Assembly: GCA_040002995.1 (NCBI GenBank)
Contig: JBDUDK010000097.1
Location: forward strand, 1-11,410
Source: JBDUDK01 sp040002995
GTDB taxonomy: Bacteria; Actinomycetota; Acidimicrobiia; Acidimicrobiales; Ilumatobacteraceae
Direction: 5' to 3'
DNA: 11,410 nt
Shown: positions 1 to 7,137 of the stretch, piece after piece
How the letters are laid out: each line of letters begins with the position of its first letter
Numbering within the stretch: the first letter of the stretch is position 1
Notes under the pieces: model-generated
The model's database searches: none
The model's input: the letters and a program-made list of their open reading frames with translations, nothing else
Told to the model about the DNA's origin: nothing
Made by a program: the position numbers and the translations under genes

Positions 1-476
1 TGCTCCACCTCGAGTCGGAGAACCCCGACAAGGACATCAACATCTACATCAACTCTCCCGGTGGCGAACTCACGGCTCTGTTCGCGATCTACGACACGAT
101 GCAGTTCATCAAGAACGACATCGCCACCATTTGTTTCGGACAGGCGGCCTCGGCGGCAGCGGTGCTCCTCGCGGCGGGCACGAAAGGCAAGCGTCTCGCC
201 CTGCCCCACAGTCGGATCCTGCTGCATCAGCCCTACGGTGGGGCGATGGGTCAGGCCGCCGACATCGAGCTGGCGGCCAGGGAAATCCTGCGGATGCGAG
301 TCCTGCTCGAGGAGATTCTGGCGCGCCACACCGGACAGACTGAGGAGAAGGTCAACAAAGACACCGACCGCGACTTCGTAATGTCCGCGGTTGAAGCCAA
401 GGCATACGGCATCATCGACGAAGTGATCTCTTCGCGGACCGCCGTCGACTACAACGGTCCGATCACGGCCAGCTGA
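1..476 (+). CDS. clpP2: ATP-dependent Clp protease proteolytic subunit ClpP (ClpP2-like), 5'-truncated
   Basis: This is the serine peptidase subunit that forms the barrel of the cytoplasmic ClpXP protease and degrades proteins fed in by ClpX. The frame is open from base 3 and gives 157 residues. The family is usually about 195-210 residues, so roughly 45 N-terminal residues lie outside the window. The catalytic triad is visible: Ser in GQAASAAA (codon 150-152), His in LLHQP, and the last Asp of DTDRD. The oligomer and substrate-strand motif INSPGG is near the start of the visible part. GQAASAAAVLLAAGTKGKR resembles the actinobacterial ClpP2 paralogue more than the GMAASMGA form of E. coli. 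If so, a clpP1 gene should lie immediately upstream. clpX follows 18 nt after the stop, the usual clpP-clpX pairing. The family assignment is certain; the paralogue number is an inference. Confidence 0.95.
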   Translation, partial: LHLESENPDKDINIYINSPGGELTALFAIYDTMQFIKNDIATICFGQAASAAAVLLAAGTKGKRLALPHSRILLHQPYGGAMGQAADIELAAREILRMRVLLEEILARHTGQTEEKVNKDTDRDFVMSAVEAKAYGIIDEVISSRTAVDYNGPITAS

Positions 477-478
477 AC

Positions 479-490
479 GGGGGAGGGGGA
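479..490 (+). promoter_or_regulatory. ribosome binding site of clpX
   Basis: A run of purines, gggggaggggga, lies in the short clpP-clpX gap and ends 4 nt before the clpX ATG. Its gagg core is about 8 nt from the ATG. It supports ATG 495 as the start. Confidence 0.7.
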
Positions 491-494
491 AGCG

Positions 495-1772
<1,278 letters not shown>

Positions 1773-1794
1773 CTTCTTCCTAGGCGCCGGCCGT

Positions 1795-3087
1795 ATGGAC
1801 TACGCCGACGCAATCGCCTATCTCGACGCCCACATCAACTACGACCGCACCGGCAGGATCGAGTCGCCCACGCTCGAGCGTATGCAGCGACTCATGGCGG
1901 TGATGGGTGACCCACAGCACACCTTTCCCGTCATCCACGTCACGGGGACGAATGGCAAGGGCTCGACGGTTGCCATCATCAGCCGTCTGCTGTCGGAACT
2001 CGGATTGAGCGCGGGCACGTTCACCAGTCCGCATCTCGAGCGCATCAACGAGCGCATCGGGCGAAACGGCCTGGCGATATCCGATGAAGAGTTCGCGGAG
2101 ATGATCGCGGGCGTCGCCGATGTCGAAGTATTGGCGGGTGTACGACCGAGCCACTTCGAGTTGCTCACCGCGGCCGCGTATCGGTGGTTCTCCGACGTGG
2201 CCGTCGATGTCGCGGTGATCGAGGTCGGGCTCCTCGGGCGATGGGATGCGACGAACGTGGCCGACGGGAAGGTCGCGGTGGTCACGAACGTCGAACTCGA
2301 TCACACGGAGTTCGCCGGACCGACCCGTGCCGACATCGCTGCCGAGAAGGCCGGCATCATCAAGCCGGGTTCGGTTCTTGTGCTGGGTGAGACCGAACCC
2401 GAACTCGCGGCGATATTTCGCGGCGCCGGACCCGACCGCGTGTACGAACGCGAGCTCGACTTCGCGTGTGAGCGCAACGACCTCGCGCTTGGTGGGCGCG
2501 TGCTCGACTTGCGGACTCCCGCGGCGACGTATCCCGACGTGTTTCTTTCGTTGAACGGTCGTCATCAGGGCGACAACGCCGCGGTCGCGTTGTGCGCCGT
2601 CGAGGCGTTCTTCGACGCGGCGATCGATCCGGAACTCGTTTCTCTCGCGCTCGGCGACGTACGCATGCCGGGACGTTTCGAGGTCCTCGGACACCAACCG
2701 CTCGTGATCCTTGACGGAGCTCACAACGTCGCGGGAGCCGATGTCGCCGCGATGGTGATGGACGAGGACTTCGATCCGGTCGGAGACCGCATTTACGTCG
2801 TGGGCTTCCTGCGCGGTCGAGACCCGGCGGCGATGTTGCGCGCCTTGGGCGCCGAAGAAGCCAGCCTGATCGTGTGCTGCACGCCGGCGTCGCCGCGGGG
2901 AATTCCCGCCGAGGAGACCGCCTTGGCGGCCAAGGCGCTCGGCTGTGAAGTTGCCGTGGTCGACGATGTGGCCGGAGCCGTCAGCCGGGCCCTCGAGGTC
3001 GCCGGCGAGGACGACGCCATCCTGGTCACGGGCTCGCTCTACGTCGTCGGCGCCGCCCGGACCTACCTCCTCCGCCACCGCCGCTAA
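1795..3087 (+). CDS. folC: bifunctional folylpolyglutamate synthase / dihydrofolate synthase
   Basis: FolC is a cytoplasmic Mur-ligase-type enzyme that adds glutamate to dihydropteroate and/or to folates, using ATP, to make and retain folate cofactors. The 430 residues match the family. Seen in order are the P-loop VTGTNGKGST (49-58), SPHLERINER (78-87), TNVELDHTEF (164-173), EKAGIIKPG (184-192, whose lysine corresponds to the carbamylated lysine of Mur ligases), MPGRFEV, and DGAHN (307-311) in the C-terminal domain. EVGLLGRWDATNV replaces the more usual EVGLGGRLDATN, a mild variation. ATG 1795 is chosen because the open frame upstream of it overlaps the clpX end and does not resemble FolC. 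The ribosome site before it is weak, so translation may be partly coupled to clpX, 22 nt away. Whether both activities are present cannot be told from sequence alone. Confidence 0.95.
   Translation: MDYADAIAYLDAHINYDRTGRIESPTLERMQRLMAVMGDPQHTFPVIHVTGTNGKGSTVAIISRLLSELGLSAGTFTSPHLERINERIGRNGLAISDEEFAEMIAGVADVEVLAGVRPSHFELLTAAAYRWFSDVAVDVAVIEVGLLGRWDATNVADGKVAVVTNVELDHTEFAGPTRADIAAEKAGIIKPGSVLVLGETEPELAAIFRGAGPDRVYERELDFACERNDLALGGRVLDLRTPAATYPDVFLSLNGRHQGDNAAVALCAVEAFFDAAIDPELVSLALGDVRMPGRFEVLGHQPLVILDGAHNVAGADVAAMVMDEDFDPVGDRIYVVGFLRGRDPAAMLRALGAEEASLIVCCTPASPRGIPAEETALAAKALGCEVAVVDDVAGAVSRALEVAGEDDAILVTGSLYVVGAARTYLLRHRR
2672..2684 (+). repeat. copy of the acgtttcgag motif inside folC
   Basis: The 13-mer gacgtttcgaggt here is identical to bases 4121-4133 and contains the reverse complement of the ctcgaaacgt copies at 3102 and 3131. 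It encodes part of the conserved folC peptide GRFEV, so this copy may be coincidental, forced by the protein sequence. Confidence 0.5.
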
Positions 3088-3101
3088 CCCCGCCACCACG
3101 G

Positions 3102-3140
3102 CTCGAAACGTGCCTCCACGGGAACCAACCCTCGAAACGT
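3102..3140 (+). repeat. pair of direct 10-bp repeats before the AbiEi-like gene
   Basis: The sequence ctcgaaacgt occurs at 3102-3111 and again at 3131-3140, a 29-bp period, in the 101-nt gap between folC and the AbiEi-like gene. The first copy sits in a loose palindrome, ggctcgaaacgtgcc (3100-3114). The second copy extends to cctcgaaacgtc (3130-3141), which matches an inverted copy at 4121-4132. Known AbiEi proteins autoregulate by binding repeats in their promoter, so these could be old operator sites. They could also be a dispersed repeat. The repeats are directly seen; their role is a guess. Confidence 0.65.
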
Positions 3141-3188
3141 CTCGCGGCCAAACATCTATGTCACACCGTCGAGGTAGAAACCCGGCTC

Positions 3189-4122
3189 ATGATCGACACC
3201 GACACCTCCATTCTTCGGCTCGCCGGAGAACACCTCGGACTGGTCACACGAGCGCAGCTCCTTGGCCTTGGGCTCTCGTCAAAGCAGATCCAGCACCGGC
3301 GACGGCGCGGATTGCTGGCGCGATCGCGCGTGGCCTGTATGTCGTCGAGGGCTGGCCGTCTACCTATGAGCGCGACGTCCTCATCGTGGAGCGCCGCCAT
3401 CCGCGCGCAGTAGCCGCGAGTGGAACCGGGCCCGGCTGTGGCGCATGGCCAGCGTCACGTCGGCCGGACTCGAGTTCATCTCACCGTCCTCGCGACCGCC
3501 GCACTACGCCGGCGTGATCATCCGCTCGACCGTGCTACTCCCCGATGCCGATATCGTGGTCCGGCCGGACGGCATGGTGTTGACGAGTCCGGGGCGAACG
3601 ATCTTCGACTTGGCCAATCGACTCGACCCGAGGGCGCTCGCGCCGGTCATCGAGCGTGCCGTGGTAAGCCACCTACTCACGTTGACCGGTGCCGAGCTCG
3701 TCATCGACCGACTCGATACCGTCGGCCATCGTGGGGCGGGCGAGCTACGGAGTCTTCTTCGTCAACTGCGCGCCGGCGGTCGTTTCGCGATGACCGATTT
3801 CGAGCGGACGGTGTTCGCGCTCATCGAGAACGCCGGTCTGCCTATTCCCGTACGTCAACATCCGCTCCGCTCGATCGACGGTCGCAGAATCTACGCCGAC
3901 CTCGCGTATCCCGAACTGAAGATTGCCGTCGAGGCAGACAGCCGCAGTTGGCACTCCACTGAGGACGATTTTCAGCGCGACATCGATCGTGATCGTGTCT
4001 ACGCCGAGCTTGGTTGGTGCAAGGTTCCGGTGAGCACGCGTGACAGTGACGAGCGTCCGCAAGACTTCCTGCGCGTGCTGCGCCGAGTGCTCACGGCCAG
4101 GCTCGCTGAGCGCGCCGCCTGA
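3189..4122 (+). pseudogene. frameshifted AbiEi-like / DUF559 domain protein
   Basis: The gene is split across three frames. Bases 3189-3323 encode a winged-helix start of the AbiEi_4 kind (LGLVTRAQLLGLGLSSKQI). Bases 3323-3412, in another frame, continue it with IARGLYVVEGWPSTYERDVL. Bases 3412-4122, in the third frame, give the rest (SREWNRARLW, then SPGRTIFDLAN, and a DUF559 end). Joining them at 3323 and 3412, each time counting one A twice, gives about 311 residues, a normal length for this family. Each shift equals one lost base, for example AA becoming A. No slippery heptamer is visible at either point, so programmed shifting is unlikely. The DUF559 part shows YADLAYPELKIAVEAD and SWHS, a PD-(D/E)XK/Vsr-like core. 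Relatives are often solitary genes in actinobacteria. Some share the AbiEi antitoxin fold, but no AbiEii-type toxin gene is next to it here. Sequencing error is the main alternative. Confidence 0.75.
3445..4122 (+). CDS. intact 3' open frame of the broken gene: DUF559 domain fragment
   Basis: This is the longest uninterrupted piece of the damaged gene: 225 residues from an internal ATG, lacking the DNA-binding winged helix. It holds the middle region (TSPGRTIFDLANRLDP) and the DUF559 domain from about residue 110 on. Candidate metal-site acidic residues are Asp152 in YADLAY and the Glu and Asp of VEAD a few residues later, followed by SWH. An automatic caller would probably report this as a gene. 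I see no ribosome site before the ATG (gggcccggctgtggcgc), and the ATG lies inside a conserved stretch of the family, so independent translation is doubtful. If the two upstream shifts are sequencing errors, this is simply the C-terminal part of a full protein starting at 3189. Confidence 0.4.
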   Translation: MASVTSAGLEFISPSSRPPHYAGVIIRSTVLLPDADIVVRPDGMVLTSPGRTIFDLANRLDPRALAPVIERAVVSHLLTLTGAELVIDRLDTVGHRGAGELRSLLRQLRAGGRFAMTDFERTVFALIENAGLPIPVRQHPLRSIDGRRIYADLAYPELKIAVEADSRSWHSTEDDFQRDIDRDRVYAELGWCKVPVSTRDSDERPQDFLRVLRRVLTARLAERAA

Positions 4123-4132
4123 CGTTTCGAGG
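4121..4132 (-). repeat. inverted copy of the cctcgaaacgtc motif at the end of the AbiEi-like gene
   Basis: Bases gacgtttcgagg are the exact reverse complement of cctcgaaacgtc at 3130-3141. The two copies bracket the AbiEi-like gene, and this one overlaps its stop codon (4120-4122). A T-rich stretch (ttttgttgt) follows. Inverted 12-bp flanks about 1 kb apart could mark the limits of an inserted segment, but no transposase or target-site duplication is visible. Confidence 0.55.
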
Positions 4133-4175
4133 TTTTGTTGTCTGGGGGCATTCGGTACTTGAGAGGGGTTTGGCC

Positions 4176-4181
4176 TAGCCT
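4176..4181 (+). promoter_or_regulatory. probable -10 box of ndk, leaderless promoter
   Basis: TAGCCT fits the actinobacterial TAnnnT -10 consensus and ends 9 nt before the ndk ATG. Transcription would then start at or within about 3 nt of the ATG. No Shine-Dalgarno lies at a workable distance (the gagagggg at 4161-4168 is over 20 nt away). No convincing -35 box is seen. Confidence 0.5.
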
Positions 4182-4190
4182 CGCCCGCTC

Positions 4191-4601
4191 ATGGATCGGA
4201 CGTTCGTCATCATCAAGCCGGATGCTGTCGAGCGCGGTCTGACCGGCGGAATCATCGGGCGGTTCGAGCGCAAGGGCCTGCGGGTCGTGGCAATGGAGCT
4301 TCGAACGATCGAGGAGGCGGTGGCGAAACGCCATTACGCCGAGCACGAAGGCAAGTCCTTCTACGGGGACCTCATCACGTTCATCCGGCGCTCGCCTGCC
4401 GTCACGATGGTGCTCGAAGGTCCGGCGGACACATGGAAGGTCGTCCGGGCGATGATGGGCGCGACGAATCCCCGAGACGCGGCGCCCGGCACGATCAGGG
4501 GCGACCTCGGTATCGAGTTGACAGAGAACCTTGTTCACGGCAGCGACGGTCCTGAGTCGGCCGCCCGCGAGATCGAGCTCTTCTATCCGGACCTGGGCTG
4601 A
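4191..4601 (+). CDS. ndk: nucleoside diphosphate kinase
   Basis: Ndk moves the gamma-phosphate of ATP onto other nucleoside diphosphates through a phospho-histidine intermediate, balancing cytoplasmic NTP and dNTP pools. The 136 residues are full length. The N-terminus RTFVIIKPDAVERGLTGGII carries the conserved Lys9. The nucleotide-binding arginines lie around RAMMGATNP and TIRGDLG. The catalytic site is NLVHGSDG with His116, followed by ESAAREIELFYP. The usual motif is HGSDS; here the last Ser is Gly120, while the Ser that contacts the catalytic His (Ser118) is kept, so activity is expected. The gene follows the broken AbiEi-like gene by 68 nt and precedes mreB by 68 nt. It appears to have its own leaderless promoter. 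Confidence 0.97.
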   Translation: MDRTFVIIKPDAVERGLTGGIIGRFERKGLRVVAMELRTIEEAVAKRHYAEHEGKSFYGDLITFIRRSPAVTMVLEGPADTWKVVRAMMGATNPRDAAPGTIRGDLGIELTENLVHGSDGPESAAREIELFYPDLG

Positions 4602-4620
4602 CCGGGTTGCGCCGCCCGGG

Positions 4621-4626
4621 TAGGCT
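4621..4626 (+). promoter_or_regulatory. probable -10 box of the mreBCD-mrdA-rodA operon
   Basis: TAGGCT matches TAnnnT and lies 43 nt before the mreB ATG. Transcription from it would give a leader of about 35-40 nt that includes the strong mreB ribosome site. No clear -35 box is seen. Read-through from ndk is also possible, since no good terminator separates the genes. Confidence 0.4.
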
Positions 4627-4651
4627 TGCGGCTCCAGCGTCCGCCCTCTAC

Positions 4652-4662
4652 GAGAGGAGAGG
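4652..4662 (+). promoter_or_regulatory. ribosome binding site of mreB
   Basis: gagaggagagg is a strong Shine-Dalgarno ending 7 nt before ATG 4670. It decides the start against an in-frame TTG at 4607. Confidence 0.8.
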
Positions 4663-4669
4663 CCCGCGC

Positions 4670-5710
4670 ATGACTTCTAGCGCATCCTTCTCGGGCATGA
4701 TCGGTCGCGAGATGGCGGTCGATCTCGGCACCGCCAACACGCTCGTCTATGTGCGCGGGTACGGCATCGTTCTGAACGAGCCATCGGTGGTTGCGGTCAA
4801 CGTTCGAGACGGGCGACCCCTTGCGGTCGGACTCGAGGCGAAGCGGATGATCGGTCGCACGCCGGCTCACATCCAAGCGATCCGTCCCCTCAAAGACGGT
4901 GTCATCGCCGACTTCGAGATCTGCGAAAAGATGCTGCGCTACTTCATCCACAAGGTTCATCACCGTCGTTGGGTGAAGCCGCGCATGGTGATCTGCGTGC
5001 CGTCGGGTATCACGGGCGTCGAACAGCGGGCCGTGCAGGAGGCTGCGGAGTATGCCGGCGCCCGTAAGCCTGCGTTCATCATCGAGGAGCCCATGGCCGC
5101 GGCCATCGGCGCGGGCCTGCCCGTGCAAGAGCCCACGGGAAACATGATCGTCGACATCGGTGGAGGCACGACTGAGGTCGCGGTGATTTCACTCGGCGGA
5201 ATCGTGTCGAGTCAGTCGGTGCGCGTGGCCGGCGATGAACTCGACGAGGCGATCATCGCGTTCGTGAAGAAGGAGTACAGCCTCGCGCTCGGCGAGCGCA
5301 CTGCCGAAGAAATCAAGATGAAGATGGGTTCGGCGTGGCCACTCGAAGAGGAACTCAACGCGGAGATCCGCGGACGCGATCTCGTGTCGGGTCTGCCGAA
5401 GACGATTGTCGTAAGTACGGAAGAGATACGCGAAGCGATTGGGGAACCCGTCACCGCGATCGTCGACGCGGTGAAGACCACGCTCGACAAGACGCCGCCC
5501 GAGCTGGCCGCCGACATCATGGAGCAAGGGATCATGATCACTGGCGGAGGTGCGTTGCTCACCGGACTCAACCATCGCCTCGAACACGAGACCGGCATGC
5601 CGATCCACATCGCCGACAATCCTCTGCAGTCCGTGGCGATCGGTTCGGGTCAGGCTCTCGAAGAGTTCGACGCGTTGCGGGGCGTGTTGTTCAAGGGACA
5701 GGAGCGCTGA
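4670..5710 (+). CDS. mreB: rod shape-determining protein MreB
   Basis: MreB is a bacterial actin that forms membrane-attached filaments and directs side-wall peptidoglycan synthesis. The 346 residues are typical. The ATP-binding signature is complete: phosphate-1 VDLGTANT (17-24), phosphate-2 DIGGGTTEVAV (162-172) and the adenosine motif ITGGGALLTGL (290-300). LNEPSVVAVN and IEEPMAAAIGAGLPV are also diagnostic. The N-terminus MTSSASFSGMIGREMAV resembles the short membrane-contacting leader of other MreB proteins. The start is set by the strong ribosome site; the open frame extends to a TTG at 4607 but those extra residues are unlike MreB. It is the first gene of a compact operon continuing with mreC 19 nt downstream. 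Confidence 0.98.
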   Translation: MTSSASFSGMIGREMAVDLGTANTLVYVRGYGIVLNEPSVVAVNVRDGRPLAVGLEAKRMIGRTPAHIQAIRPLKDGVIADFEICEKMLRYFIHKVHHRRWVKPRMVICVPSGITGVEQRAVQEAAEYAGARKPAFIIEEPMAAAIGAGLPVQEPTGNMIVDIGGGTTEVAVISLGGIVSSQSVRVAGDELDEAIIAFVKKEYSLALGERTAEEIKMKMGSAWPLEEELNAEIRGRDLVSGLPKTIVVSTEEIREAIGEPVTAIVDAVKTTLDKTPPELAADIMEQGIMITGGGALLTGLNHRLEHETGMPIHIADNPLQSVAIGSGQALEEFDALRGVLFKGQER

Positions 5711-5729
5711 CCCTCAGCGACGAAACTCG

Positions 5730-6566
5730 ATGGCTTTCGCGCGCACCCGACGTCGGGGCCGGCCCCGCCCGGTGCTCCTGGTATTGGTTCTCACCTGCAT
5801 AACTCTCCTCACCTTGGACGCCCGTGGGTGGACCCCCATCCGCAGCGCCCGGCGCGCCGCGGGCGACGCGTTGGCCCCGGTCACCCGCGCCGCCAGTCAC
5901 GTCTTCCAACCCGTTGAGAACGCCTGGAACGGGGTGTTCCGCTACGGCCGGCTGAAACAGGACAACGAGGCTCTCCGCCAGCAGCTCAATGACCTGAAAG
6001 GCAAGCAAGCCCAGGCCACGGCCACGGAGGCCCAGATTAAAGAGCTGCTGCAGCTCCTGCACCTCCCGTGGGTCAATGACCTCCCCCAGGTGGCCGCGGA
6101 AGTGATCGGCCTGCCCCCGTCGAACTTCGATCAGACGATCCAGATCGACAAGGGTTCGGCCGACGGTGTGGCCATCGGCTACCCCGTAACGGATGGGTCG
6201 GGCCTCGTCGGACGGGTGGCCGATGTCAGCGCGCATCGCTGCGTCGTACGCCTCATCACCGATCCCGATTTCTTCGCGGGCGTTTCGCTACCGACGGTGC
6301 CCGAGCTTGGCATCGTCAACGGGCACGGACGCGGTAATCCCCTCACGCTCGATCTGATCGACGCCAACGCCGCCCTCACGAAGGGGGCGGTCGTGATCAC
6401 GAGCGGCGTCCCGCAGAGCCTGTTTCCCGCCAACATTCCCGTCGGCGTCGTCTCCGAGTTTCACAAGGATCCCGGCGAGCTCCAGTTGACCGTGAAGGTA
6501 GAGCCGGCCGCCGATCTCACGAATCTCGGCGTGGTCAAGGTCATCGTCTGGAAGCCCGAGGGCTGA
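5730..6566 (+). CDS. mreC: rod shape-determining protein MreC
   Basis: MreC is a bitopic membrane protein whose outer part binds and activates PBP2, linking it to MreB and MreD. The 278 residues show a short basic cytoplasmic end (RTRRRGRPR), one membrane helix at about 14-30 (VLLVLVLTCITLLTL), a coiled coil at about 72-110 (RLKQDNEALRQQLNDLKGKQ and onward), and then the beta-barrel region. Family motifs in the latter are GSADGVAIGYPV, GLVGRV, HRCVVRLITDP, VVITSG and FPANIPVGVV. ATG 5730 is chosen because the frame upstream overlaps mreB and does not look like MreC. No strong Shine-Dalgarno precedes it, so translation may be coupled to mreB. Confidence 0.95.
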   Translation: MAFARTRRRGRPRPVLLVLVLTCITLLTLDARGWTPIRSARRAAGDALAPVTRAASHVFQPVENAWNGVFRYGRLKQDNEALRQQLNDLKGKQAQATATEAQIKELLQLLHLPWVNDLPQVAAEVIGLPPSNFDQTIQIDKGSADGVAIGYPVTDGSGLVGRVADVSAHRCVVRLITDPDFFAGVSLPTVPELGIVNGHGRGNPLTLDLIDANAALTKGAVVITSGVPQSLFPANIPVGVVSEFHKDPGELQLTVKVEPAADLTNLGVVKVIVWKPEG

Positions 6567-6567
6567 C

Positions 6568-7089
6568 GTGCGTTCGATCGTCGACTCCACCGCGATGCGT
6601 CTCGTGCTCGTCATCCCGGTCTTTTTGACGTTGCAACTATCGCTGATCTCGGAGCTTCACCTCCTCGGTTCGACCGGCGACGTCCTGCTGTTGCTGGCGC
6701 TCATTGCGGCGATGCTCACGGGTTCTCGAAAAGGTGCCGTCGTGGCCTTCGCGATCGGGTTGGCGTTTGATCTGTTTCTTCAGACACCGTTCGGGTTGTC
6801 GGCCCTCGCGTATTGCTTGTCGGCATCGGTCGTCGGCCGGCTTCACGGCGCGCTCTACCGGTCCATTTGGTGGTTCACTCCGCTGGCGGTATTCACCGGC
6901 TCGGCCGGCGCGGTAATGGCGTGGGTGCTTATCGGGACCGTGTTCGGCGTTCCCGACCTTCTCGACGGCCGTCTCATCGGCATTGTGTTGGTTGTGAGTG
7001 GGCTGAATGCCGCGCTATCACCAGCGGCGCTGCGCGTGATGCGCTGGGTACTGGCCGCCGACCTCGATCTGACGTTGGCCCGTGGCTGA
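6568..7089 (+). CDS. mreD: rod shape-determining protein MreD
   Basis: MreD is a small polytopic membrane protein of the elongasome that works with MreC. The product is 173 residues with about five or six hydrophobic segments (roughly 10-30, 37-50, 56-71, 76-92, 102-124 and 132-152). The recognisable stretch is AIGLAFDLFLQTPFGLSALAY, at about 62-82, typical of MreD. Its proposed GTG start lies 1 nt after the mreC stop, consistent with translational coupling. An alternative ATG at 6595 (residue 10) would remove only nine hydrophilic residues and cannot be excluded. The protein family is weakly conserved, but the position between mreC and a class B PBP gene settles the identity. Confidence 0.92.
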   Translation: MRSIVDSTAMRLVLVIPVFLTLQLSLISELHLLGSTGDVLLLLALIAAMLTGSRKGAVVAFAIGLAFDLFLQTPFGLSALAYCLSASVVGRLHGALYRSIWWFTPLAVFTGSAGAVMAWVLIGTVFGVPDLLDGRLIGIVLVVSGLNAALSPAALRVMRWVLAADLDLTLARG

Positions 7090-7137
7090 CCACTTCGTGC
7101 GACCCCATGCACGGTCTCGCCGGGGCAGACTCTCACC

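Noticed and set aside
1780..3099. Long antisense open frame (439 codons) opposite folC
   Set aside because: Its product is rich in Arg, Asp, Glu and His with no recognisable motif, the usual shadow of a high-GC gene. folC on the + strand has all its family motifs.
3175..3180. TAGAAA as a leaderless -10 box 8 nt before the AbiEi-like ATG
   Set aside because: The spacing resembles ndk and the radical SAM gene, but the conserved final T is missing, so I do not call it a promoter.
3315..3420. Programmed ribosomal frameshifting in the AbiEi-like gene
   Set aside because: No slippery heptamer or obvious stimulatory structure at either junction. Two shifts in one short gene are more simply explained by mutation or sequencing error.
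3420..3962. Overlapping + strand open frame of 180 codons
   Set aside because: Arg-rich translation in the wrong frame relative to the DUF559 gene, which has recognisable family sequence.
4602..4619. Possible terminator hairpin after ndk (ccggg / cccgg)
   Set aside because: The stem is only 5 bp, no T-run follows, and it runs into the proposed mreB promoter.
4607..4669. Upstream TTG start for mreB
   Set aside because: The strong Shine-Dalgarno sits just before ATG 4670, and the extra 21 residues are not MreB-like.
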